Shown: positions 49,461 through 56,836 of the stretch, in pieces
Layout of the letters: each line of letters opens with the position of its first letter
Position numbering within the stretch: position 1 is the stretch's first letter
Assembly (NCBI RefSeq): GCF_023072595.1
Contig: NZ_JALLGK010000007.1
Coordinates: 186,001 to 250,000, forward strand
From: Streptomyces sp. XM4193
Lineage (GTDB): Bacteria > Actinomycetota > Actinomycetes > Streptomycetales > Streptomycetaceae
Direction: 5' to 3'
Length of the DNA stretch: 64,000 bases
Translations under genes and position numbers: made by a program
The notes under the pieces: generated by a model
Told to the model about the DNA's origin: nothing
The model's input: the letters and a program-made list of their open reading frames with translations, nothing else
Database searches by the model: none

Positions 49461-49913
49461 ATGAGTTCCGTCGACTCCTCCGGCCGGCTGGCCGACCAAC
49501 TGGCCGACCTCACACGTCGGTTGCACCGCGCTCAGCGCCGTCGGCTGGAACCGCTCGGCGTGACCCCGGCCCAGGCCCGGCTGCTGCGCACCCTGGAGCG
49601 CTGCGACTCACCGCCGCGCATGGCCGACCTCGCCGCGCTGATGGATGTCGTGCCGCGCGCGATCACCAGCCTCGTGGACGCGCTCGAGGAGCACGGCGCC
49701 GTACGCCGGGCACCGGACGCGGCCTCCCGGCGGGTCACCCGGGTCGAGATCACCGAGGAAGGGGCGGGGCTGCTGCGGGAGCTCCGGGAAGCTCGGCGCT
49801 CCGCCGTGCGAGAGCTGCTGGCACCGCTGAGCGGGGCCGAGCAGGAAGAGCTGAGCACACTGCTCTCCGCGCTCGAACCCGAGACCAACGCCCAGCCCTC
49901 GTCCGGCTGTTGA
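49461..49913 (+). CDS. MarR family transcriptional regulator
   Basis: A 150-residue winged-helix dimeric repressor type. The HTH core is ARLLRTLERCDSPPRMADLAALMDVVPRAITSLVDALEEHG, followed by the wing RAPDAASRRVTRVEITEEG, then the C-terminal dimerisation helices. It lies back to back with an ABC exporter gene and probably represses both from the CATAGG-N9-CCTATG site, relieved by a toxic ligand. ATG at 49461 is seven bases downstream of the -10 TATGCT, so no leader or ribosome site is needed. Length is normal for the family. Confidence 0.92.
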   Translation: MSSVDSSGRLADQLADLTRRLHRAQRRRLEPLGVTPAQARLLRTLERCDSPPRMADLAALMDVVPRAITSLVDALEEHGAVRRAPDAASRRVTRVEITEEGAGLLRELREARRSAVRELLAPLSGAEQEELSTLLSALEPETNAQPSSGC

Positions 49914-50125
49914 GCCGGGACCGAGCGGAACCGGGAGCTGCGGGAGAACGCCGCCGCTGCGGGCCGGGCGCACCGGCAGGTGGCCTGATCCTCGCCCCAC
50001 AGACACTCGGTCGGCGTTCAGCAGGGGCTTGACCGTGCCTCGTCGCTGTCGGCACTGCCTCTCTCGCACTCGCCGGCGCCTCCCGGCACCGGGACCCGGT
50101 CGCAGCGGATCCCGGGCCGGCTCGC

Positions 50126-50920
50126 TCAGCCGACCACGCCGAGGGCGATCAGCGTGCTGCCTATCCCTATGACGCCGAAAGCGGGCATCAGCACACGCGT
50201 CTCGACCCAGGTGCCGGCGCGAAAGCGCATGAAGCGCGGGGTGCCCAGCGGGTACCAGCGCTTGCGGGCTATGGGCAGCGGCCAGAGCATCGGGCAGCCC
50301 GAGATCGTGATCGAGTCACCGATGGTGTGCACGATCGCGCCCAGTACGATCGGCAGCCCCAGCCACATGTACTCCTGGCCCTCGGCGCCGAAGAGCCAGT
50401 TCGCGCCGTTCCCCGGCTGGTCCAGAACCTCGGCCAGGATCCAGGCGGTTGCCGCCCCGAGCAGCCAGACCAGGACGTCGCTGGAGACCCGCGCCATCCG
50501 CCACAGCAGGCCCTCCACAGCGAGCACCATGTGGATGAAGAGGATCACCAGCACCGCCCAGCGACCTCCGGTCACCGCCGCCACGGAGAAGCCCGCACCG
50601 ACCATCACCGCCCATATCCAGGTGTGGGTGAGGGTGCGGTGGCCGCCGGACCGCTTCCGCTCGGCCTTGCCCCGGGTCGCGTTGAACACGGCGGCCGACA
50701 GCTTGTCGACCACGCCGCACAGGATCTTCGAGAAAGGCCCGAACGCCCTGGATATCGTCGCCGACTTGTGGTCGAGATCGGGTGCAAGAGCGGCACCGGC
50801 ACAGATCAGGGCGCCGACCACCAACACGGTCCAGGGCATGGGGCGATCGAGCGCCGCCGCCACCGCCCCCGCTCCCAGCCAGGCCGTGGCCCCTGACAGA
50901 GAGTGCGCCGGTCCCATCAT
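50126..50920 (-). CDS. Membrane-bound metal-dependent hydrolase (YdjM/DUF457 family)
   Basis: A 264-residue membrane protein with six or so helices and the DUF457/YdjM motifs: GPAHSLSGATAWLGAGA at the start, LICAGAALAPDLDHKSATI with the conserved Asp-x-Asp-His, GGHRTLTHTW (metal-binding His pair) and HTIGDSITISGCPMLWP. These are believed to be membrane-embedded hydrolases; E. coli YdjM is LexA-controlled. No SOS box (GAACAN4GTTC-type) is visible upstream. Start is ATG 50920 (GGAG five bases upstream); ATG 50917 is the next codon. It is divergent from the helicase gene at 51068. Confidence 0.87.
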   Translation of the reverse strand: MMGPAHSLSGATAWLGAGAVAAALDRPMPWTVLVVGALICAGAALAPDLDHKSATISRAFGPFSKILCGVVDKLSAAVFNATRGKAERKRSGGHRTLTHTWIWAVMVGAGFSVAAVTGGRWAVLVILFIHMVLAVEGLLWRMARVSSDVLVWLLGAATAWILAEVLDQPGNGANWLFGAEGQEYMWLGLPIVLGAIVHTIGDSITISGCPMLWPLPIARKRWYPLGTPRFMRFRAGTWVETRVLMPAFGVIGIGSTLIALGVVG

Positions 50921-51067
50921 CTGTACTCCACCCCATCGCTGTGTAGTTGAGCCGCCCCGAACACGTGGCCGGCGCCACAGCGTACTGCCGCGTGATCTTG
51001 CTTCCGCGCTCGCCTCCGCTCTCCGCCTTCCCCGCCGGTTCCCGTCCGGGCGCTCCCGGAGGGCAGT

Positions 51068-53590
51068 ATGGAGACCGTGACCCTTATCGATCAGATCCCC
51101 CGGCCCGCAGACCCCGACGCCCTCTTCGACGCTTTCTCGTCCTGGGCCGAAGAGCGGGGCATCAGCCTCTACCCCGCGCAGGAGGAGGCCCTGATCGAGG
51201 TCGTGTCCGGGGCGAACGTGATCCTCTCGACCCCGACCGGCTCCGGGAAGTCCCTGGTGGCGGCCGGCGCCCACTTCGCGGCCCTCGCGCAGGACAAGGT
51301 CACCTTCTACACAGCACCGATCAAGGCCCTGGTCTCGGAGAAGTTCTTCGATCTCTGCAAGATCTTCGGCACCGAGAACGTCGGCATGCTGACCGGCGAC
51401 GCCTCCGTCAACGCCGACGCACCGGTGATCTGCTGCACCGCGGAGGTGCTCGCCTCGATCGCGCTGCGCGACGGCAGGCATGCCGACATCGGCCAGGTGG
51501 TGATGGACGAGTTCCACTTCTACGCGGAACCCGACCGCGGCTGGGCCTGGCAGATCCCCCTGCTCGAACTCCCGCAGGCGCAGTTCGTGCTGATGTCCGC
51601 CACGCTCGGCGACGTCAGCCGTTTCAAGGACGACCTCACCCGCCGCACCGGGCGCGAGACCGCGGTGGTGCGCTCGGCGACCCGGCCGGTGCCGCTGAGC
51701 TACGAATACCGCACCACGACGCTCACCGAGACGCTCACCGAGCTCCTCCAGACCCACCAGGCTCCGGTCTACATCGTCCACTTCACCCAGGCACAGGCGG
51801 TGGAACGGGCGCAGGCGCTGATGAGCATCAACATGTGCAGCCGCGCCGAGAAGGACGAGATCGCGCAGGTGATCGGCAACTTCCGCTTCACCACCCGCTT
51901 CGGCCGCAACCTCTCCCGCTATGTCCGGCACGGCATCGGGGTGCACCACGCGGGAATGCTCCCGAAGTACCGCAGGCTCGTGGAACGGCTGGCGCAGGCC
52001 GGTCTGCTCAAGGTCATCTGCGGCACCGACACCCTCGGCGTGGGCGTCAACGTCCCCATCCGCACGGTGCTGTTCACCGCGCTCGCGAAGTACGACGGCA
52101 CCCGGGTGCGGGTGCTTCGTGCCCGTGAGTTCCACCAGATCGCGGGGCGCGCGGGGCGCGCGGGCTTCGACACCTCCGGCTTCGTCGTCGCCCAGGCGCC
52201 CGAGCACGTGGTGGAGAACGAGAAGGCGCTGGCGAAGGCGGGCGACGACCCGAAGAAGCGCCGGAAGGTGGTGCGCAAGAAGGCTCCCGACGGCTTTGTC
52301 GGATGGGGCCAGAACACCTTCGAGAAGCTGATCGCCGCCGAGCCGGAACCGCTCAACTCGCGCTTCCGGGTCACCCACGCGATGCTGCTCTCGGTCATCG
52401 CGCGGCCCGGCGATCCGTTCGTCTCGATGCGCCGGCTGCTGGAGGACAACCACGAGGACCGGCGCTCCCAGCTGCGCCACATCCGGCGGGCCATCGCGAT
52501 CTTCCGCTCCCTGCTCGACGGAGGCGTGGTGGAGCGGCTCGAAGAGCCGGACGCACAGGGCCGCACCGTGCGCCTGACCGTGGACCTCCAGGAGAACTTC
52601 GCGCTCAACCAGCCCCTCTCCACCTTCGCACTGGCCGCCTTCGACCTGCTGGACCCCGAATCCCCCTCCTACGCACTGGACATGGTCTCGGTCGTGGAGT
52701 CGACGCTGGACGATCCGCGCCAGATCCTCGCCGCACAGCAGAACAAGGCCAGGGGCGAGGCCGTCGGCGAGATGAAGGCGGACGGGATCGAGTACGAGGA
52801 GCGGATGGAACGGCTGATGGACATCAGCTACCCCAAGCCGCTGGACGAACTGCTCTGGCACGCCTACGACCTCTACCGCCGCTCGCACCCCTGGGTCAGC
52901 GACCACCCGCTCTCGCCGAAGTCCGTGGTGCGGGACATGTACGAACAGGCCATGTCCTTCTCGGAGTTCGTCTCCCACTACGAACTCGCCCGGACCGAGG
53001 GCATCGTGCTGCGCTACCTCGCCAGCGCCTACAAGGCCCTCGAGAACACGGTCCCCGACGACCTGAAGTCCGAGGACTACCAGGACATCGTGGCCTGGCT
53101 GGGCGAGATGGTCCGTCAGGTCGACTCCAGCCTGCTCGACGAGTGGGAGCAGCTGGCGAACCCGGCCGAGGAGACCGCCGAGGAGGCGCAGGCGCGCGCC
53201 GACCAGGTGCGCCCCGTCACGGCGAACGCCCGCGCCTTCCGGGTGCTGGTGCGCAACGCACTCTTCCGGCGGGTCGAGCTGGCCGCGATGGACCGGGTCG
53301 ACGAACTCGGCGCGCTGGACGGCGAATCGGGCTGGGACTCCGACGCCTGGGCCGCCGCGATGGACGCCTACTGGGAGGAGTACGACGAGCTCGGCTCCGG
53401 ACCGGACGCGCGCGGTCCCAAGCTTCTGCAGATCGAGGAAGTACCCGAGGACCGGCTGTGGCGGGTGCGGCAGACCTTCGACGACCCGCGCGGGGACCAC
53501 GACTGGGGCATCTCGGCCGAGGTGGATCTCGCCGCCTCGGACGAAGAGGGCCGAGCGGTCCTGCAGGTCACCGGAGTGGGGCCGCTCTAG
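51068..53590 (+). CDS. DEAD/DEAH-box RNA helicase, Ski2-like with DUF3516 domain
   Basis: An 840-residue actinobacterial helicase. RecA domain 1 has Walker A TPTGSGKS (55-62), DEFH (147-150) and SAT (177-179). Domain 2 has GTDTLGVGVNVPIRTV and QIAGRAGRAG (about 357-366), as in Ski2/Mtr4-type RNA helicases. The C-terminal half (after residue 430) is the DUF3516 region, largely helical, typical of mycobacterial and Streptomyces homologues. It probably unwinds structured RNA during decay or ribosome maturation. ATG at 51068 is the start. A hairpin terminator lies 170 bases downstream. Confidence 0.93.
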   Translation: METVTLIDQIPRPADPDALFDAFSSWAEERGISLYPAQEEALIEVVSGANVILSTPTGSGKSLVAAGAHFAALAQDKVTFYTAPIKALVSEKFFDLCKIFGTENVGMLTGDASVNADAPVICCTAEVLASIALRDGRHADIGQVVMDEFHFYAEPDRGWAWQIPLLELPQAQFVLMSATLGDVSRFKDDLTRRTGRETAVVRSATRPVPLSYEYRTTTLTETLTELLQTHQAPVYIVHFTQAQAVERAQALMSINMCSRAEKDEIAQVIGNFRFTTRFGRNLSRYVRHGIGVHHAGMLPKYRRLVERLAQAGLLKVICGTDTLGVGVNVPIRTVLFTALAKYDGTRVRVLRAREFHQIAGRAGRAGFDTSGFVVAQAPEHVVENEKALAKAGDDPKKRRKVVRKKAPDGFVGWGQNTFEKLIAAEPEPLNSRFRVTHAMLLSVIARPGDPFVSMRRLLEDNHEDRRSQLRHIRRAIAIFRSLLDGGVVERLEEPDAQGRTVRLTVDLQENFALNQPLSTFALAAFDLLDPESPSYALDMVSVVESTLDDPRQILAAQQNKARGEAVGEMKADGIEYEERMERLMDISYPKPLDELLWHAYDLYRRSHPWVSDHPLSPKSVVRDMYEQAMSFSEFVSHYELARTEGIVLRYLASAYKALENTVPDDLKSEDYQDIVAWLGEMVRQVDSSLLDEWEQLANPAEETAEEAQARADQVRPVTANARAFRVLVRNALFRRVELAAMDRVDELGALDGESGWDSDAWAAAMDAYWEEYDELGSGPDARGPKLLQIEEVPEDRLWRVRQTFDDPRGDHDWGISAEVDLAASDEEGRAVLQVTGVGPL

Positions 53591-54166
53591 CACCACTCGG
53601 CCGGGAGCACGCGGCTCGCGGTCTTTTGCCCTCCTCTCCACTGCCGGCAGCCGCGGAGCACGCACACCGGGGCACCGCGGCTTTCGGCGCGGGCGCCGAG
53701 CCGGCCGCGAGCACCGGCCCCCGCGCCGCCGGCCGGGCGGCGAACGTCGGGGAGAAGTCGCCGCGCCCCGGCCGCTTCCGCACAGCGGGAGCGGCCGGGG
53801 CGCCCCTGCCGCGATCACACCTCGGGGAGACACACGGGGACACACGCCGACACGGGATCGCGGACACGGGCGGACACCTCCACTGCCGAAAGGGAACCTT
53901 GGAGAGCAACGCTATCCGAATCCGCAATGTCCCGCGGCGGGCCTGTGGAAAACTCCGAACCGGCCCTGCCCGAGGAGCTGTTGACGCCGCTCAGGGCTTC
54001 TCACCCCATGGGGAGGACACCGGACGTGTTCCGCTCCCGGCCCTGGCCTCACACCGCACCCGCGCAGCACACCCGCACACCGCACACCACCGCTCTCACC
54101 CGCGCGGCCCGCCCCGCCGCGCCCGTCCCGGCCGAGGGACACGGGCGCGAGGGCAGGCCGCACACC
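53591..54166. other. Intergenic region, 576 bases, with terminator
   Basis: Holds the hairpin at 53763-53803. The remainder is G/C-rich with no supported gene; open frames here are shadows of neighbouring compositional bias. Confidence 0.5.
53763..53803 (+). terminator. Long hairpin terminator downstream of the helicase gene
   Basis: Arms 53763-53776 and 53790-53803 pair over 14 bp, and the stem extends inward almost to an ACA loop, giving nearly 19 pairs in all. It is the first strong stop for the helicase transcript, about 170 bases after the stop codon. Confidence 0.75.
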
Positions 54167-54559
54167 TCACGGTTCCTGGCGCGCCTCCACTCCCAGATGC
54201 TCCCCGACGCGATTGACCAAAAGCGTCATCTCGTACGCGATCTGCCCGACGTCCGCGTGCGCGCCGGTCAGCACGCACAGGCAACTCCCCTGCCCCGCAG
54301 CCGTCACAAAGAGCAGACCCTCCTCGAACTCGATCATCGTCTGCTGGACCCGTCCCGCGTCGAAGTGCGTACCGACACCGCGGGCAAGGCTGTGCAACCC
54401 GGAGGCCACCGCCGCCAGATGCTCACTGTCACCGCGGTCCAGCTCCGCATCGGAGCTGGTCACCAGACCGTCGGTGGAGAGCACCAACGCATGCCGCACA
54501 CTGGACATGCGCTGCTTCAGGTCGTCGAGCAGCCAGTCAAGGCTCGCGCTCAGCGCCAT
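54167..54559 (-). CDS. Roadblock/LC7 domain protein (CvnB-like)
   Basis: A 130-residue soluble protein of the dynein-light-chain Roadblock/LC7 fold. Elements: SLDWLLDDLKQRMSSVRHALVLSTDGLVTSSDAEL, and GRVQQTMIEFEEGLLFVTAAGQGSCLCVL. In Streptomyces such proteins (CvnB) accompany a sensor kinase, a small helix protein and a Ras-like GTPase (conservons). Here no kinase (CvnA) or GTPase (CvnD) is adjacent, so it is an orphan. ATG at 54559 is preferred because of GAAGGGGACGGG upstream; ATG at 54583 is possible. It probably binds a Ras-like GTPase encoded elsewhere. Confidence 0.85.
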   Translation of the reverse strand: MALSASLDWLLDDLKQRMSSVRHALVLSTDGLVTSSDAELDRGDSEHLAAVASGLHSLARGVGTHFDAGRVQQTMIEFEEGLLFVTAAGQGSCLCVLTGAHADVGQIAYEMTLLVNRVGEHLGVEARQEP

Positions 54560-54687
54560 CCCGTCCCCTTCGTTCCATCTCATGGCAACCGCCGTGGCTC
54601 ACCTACCCATCTCATAAGCCTGTCCAACCAATTGAGGCGTACGGGGTGGCGGTTGCGGCACGTGGGGCCGGGGCCAAGGATGGGCAC

Positions 54688-55116
54688 ATGGCACAGCAGA
54701 TGACCGAGGATCAGTTGCGTTCCTTCCTCTCCGAGGGAACCAGGACCGGCAAGCTCGCGACGGTCCGCGCGGACGGCAGCCCGCACGTGGCGCCCGTGTG
54801 GTTCGTGCTGGACGGCGCGGACATCGTCTTCAACACCGGCGCGGACACGGTCAAGGGCCGCAATCTCGCCCGCGACGGGCGAGCGAGCCTGTGCGTGGAC
54901 GACGAGGCACCGCCCTTCTCCTTCGCGGTGGTGACCGGGCGGGTCGAGCTGGTGGAGGAGCTCGAGGAGGTCCGCCACTGGGCGACGCGCATCGCGGCGC
55001 GCTACATGGGCGAGGAGCGGGCGGAGGAGTTCGGCGCGCGCAACGGCGTACCCGGCGAGCTTCTCGTCCGACTGCGCATCGACAAGACGGTGGCGCTGGC
55101 CGGCCTCGCCGACTGA
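54688..55116 (+). CDS. PPOX class F420-dependent oxidoreductase-like protein
   Basis: A 142-residue split-barrel flavin/F420-binding protein. Family pattern: LRSFLSEGTRTGKLATVRADGSPHVAPVWFVLDGADIVFNTGADTVKGRNLARDG, where the K-x-R-N-L segment binds the cofactor phosphate. It is of the F420-dependent PPOX type found in actinobacteria (TIGR03618-like). It reduces a quinone, dye or related substrate. AAGGA lies seven bases before the ATG at 54688. It is convergent with the MpaB-like gene, separated by a hairpin. Confidence 0.9.
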   Translation: MAQQMTEDQLRSFLSEGTRTGKLATVRADGSPHVAPVWFVLDGADIVFNTGADTVKGRNLARDGRASLCVDDEAPPFSFAVVTGRVELVEELEEVRHWATRIAARYMGEERAEEFGARNGVPGELLVRLRIDKTVALAGLAD

Positions 55117-55124
55117 GCGGCGTT

Positions 55125-55152
55125 CCGGTCCGGCCCACTCCGGCCGGACCGG
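55125..55152. terminator. Bidirectional hairpin between the PPOX and MpaB-like genes
   Basis: Perfect 11-bp arms (55125-55135 and 55142-55152) with a 6-base loop, 8 bases after the PPOX stop and 31 bases before the end of the convergent gene. Confidence 0.8.
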
Positions 55153-55182
55153 GGCGTGCGCCTCACGGCAGCGCGGTGGTGG

Positions 55183-56244
55183 TCACTGCTCCTCGTGCTC
55201 GGGGCCACCGGTCGTCACGGCACCGTCCGGACCGGTGGCGGGGCTCCCGCCCTCGGCAGCCCCGCCGAAGCGATCGGCACGCTCCTCCATCGCTGCACGC
55301 TCCTCCATCGCTGCACGGCCCTCCCGCACTCCACGGCTCTCCTGCGCTGCACGCTCTTCGCGATCGGCAGGGGATGCCGGGTGCGGTACCGGGCACGCCC
55401 CGGGGAAAGTGCCGAGCTCGGCCAGCGCGTACCCGTTCGGGTAGCCCCTGATCTGGGAGTTCTGCCGGGCGAAGTGGGGATGACGGCGGGGCGGCAGCAC
55501 CAGACGTACGGCTCGGCCGCGCAGCCTGAGCGCACCGCGCGCGGTGTGGCGCAACCATGCCGGCGGAGTGCGGTAGTCGAAGGCCCGCAGCAGTGGCTCG
55601 TCCATCAGGGCAAGAGCGGCTCGACGCGCGAACGGCGCGAGGGGCCCCGGATACCAGGAGGCCATCAGATCGAGTGTCGCGTCGGAGACGGCGCGTCCGC
55701 CCTCGTCGTATCCGAAGTGCGCGGCCTCGTACTCGTCCAGAAAGCGCGCGAAACCCTCGTAGTCCTCGGGTACTTCGCGGATGCCCATCAGCTTGCCCAG
55801 CTGGCGGTAGACCGTCGCCACCGCGGTGCGCTCGTGCGCGGTGAGGGCGCGCCAGCCGTAGCTCTCCAGCCAGCGCACGGGGACGACGACGAAGGTGCAC
55901 AGCACGTATCGCATGTCGTCGTTGGAGATGTCGTAGGAGCGGTGCATCTGGTTGACCCGGCGGATCGCGGTCCGGCCCTCCGGCGAGGAGTGGCCGTGCT
56001 CGATCAGCGCGTCCAGCAGCAGCGCGGTGTCGTCGTACCGCTTCTGGCTGCGCTCGGTCAGCTCCGCGGTCTCGGCGAGCAGCCGGCCGATGCTGGGCAC
56101 GGCGTAAGTGCGGTAGAGCGCGAACTCAAGGGCGCGGGCGGTGTCCCACGGGAACTCGCGGGTGACGATGAGGCGGAAGATCTCCTCGCAGTCCTCGACC
56201 GGGTCCAGCCGAAGGATGTGCCTGAGCCGGTCGTAGCGCCGCAT
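55183..56244 (-). CDS. MpaB-family oxygenase-like protein (DUF2236)
   Basis: A 353-residue protein of the DUF2236/MpaB-type heme oxygenase family, which includes latex-clearing protein. The conserved block is VNQMHRSYDISNDDMRYVLCTFVVVPVRWLESYGWR, with His and Arg of the heme environment, plus RLIVTREFPWDTARALEFAL upstream. It is predicted to be a heme-dependent oxidase of unknown substrate. The last 60 residues are an Ala/Glu/Arg-rich tail built from an 18-bp repeat at 55281-55316 (ERAAME units). ATG at 56244 is the start. The gene stands alone. Confidence 0.8.
   Translation of the reverse strand: MRRYDRLRHILRLDPVEDCEEIFRLIVTREFPWDTARALEFALYRTYAVPSIGRLLAETAELTERSQKRYDDTALLLDALIEHGHSSPEGRTAIRRVNQMHRSYDISNDDMRYVLCTFVVVPVRWLESYGWRALTAHERTAVATVYRQLGKLMGIREVPEDYEGFARFLDEYEAAHFGYDEGGRAVSDATLDLMASWYPGPLAPFARRAALALMDEPLLRAFDYRTPPAWLRHTARGALRLRGRAVRLVLPPRRHPHFARQNSQIRGYPNGYALAELGTFPGACPVPHPASPADREERAAQESRGVREGRAAMEERAAMEERADRFGGAAEGGSPATGPDGAVTTGGPEHEEQ
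55281..55316. repeat. 18-bp tandem repeat in the MpaB-like tail
   Basis: Two perfect copies of GCTCCTCCATCGCTGCAC, adding a six-residue unit (minus strand) to the C-terminal tail. Confidence 0.9.
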
Positions 56245-56335
56245 CCGGAGAACTCCTCTGCGCAGGACGGTGGGACGGACGAAGGCTACCTTCCCGCCCC
56301 CGCCCGCCGTCCTGCTTCAGCGGCTTCCTCGGCCG

Positions 56336-56518
56336 TCAGCGTCCGATCTGCTTGCGCGAGACTCGCTTGAGCCTCGAACGCTGCGAGGGGTCGAGTGTGA
56401 GGTACGCGATCGCCGGCACGCCGAAGACGATCAGCAGAACCGCCCAGAACGGCAGCCAGATCAGCAGCAGCAGACCGATCGCGACGCCTCCGATGGCGAC
56501 TTTCCCCTGTGTGCTCAT
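56336..56518 (-). CDS. Small membrane protein of unknown function
   Basis: A 60-residue protein with a single long hydrophobic region (VAIGGVAIGLLLLIWLPFWA and continuing to VFGVPAIAYLTL), giving one or two membrane helices, and a basic C-terminus (QRSRLKRVSRKQIGR). It resembles conserved small hydrophobic actinomycete proteins without known function. ATG at 56518 is chosen on the strength of AAAGG upstream and because upstream residues are not conserved-looking. It lies on the minus strand between the MpaB-like and SNF2 genes and may be the first gene ahead of the MpaB-like gene (91 bases apart). Confidence 0.7.
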   Translation of the reverse strand: MSTQGKVAIGGVAIGLLLLIWLPFWAVLLIVFGVPAIAYLTLDPSQRSRLKRVSRKQIGR

Positions 56519-56836
56519 GCCTTTCGCCTCCCAGTGCGCGCGGGCCGTGACCGGTCGGTCCGGCGCCGCTCCCTCCATTGAACGCCGTCAGCATCTCTCG
56601 CGTTCCCGCGCGGGAGGCCGCGCCAACCCCTCGCACTCCACCGAAGCACGACCGTGACCTCCCGGCTCCGGCGGTTCCCGCCCCCGGCGGCCGGGCCCAA
56701 CAGTGCGCCCGAGCCCGGCACCCGCCGAAAATAGCTGGTCGGAGCGGAACCGACGCCATGTGCCCCGCGTCGTCGACTGCTGTACCCTCGGCGACCCGCG
56801 CCCCTGATAGTCAAATTTGAGGAGAGCCGAAGCGCC

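Noticed and set aside
50126..53845. A very long minus-strand open frame (over 1200 codons) across the helicase gene
   Set aside because: It is the compositional shadow of the plus-strand helicase. Its upstream part is low-complexity Arg/Gly/Val sequence without motifs; only its last 264 codons are the real YdjM-type gene, which has its own ribosome site.
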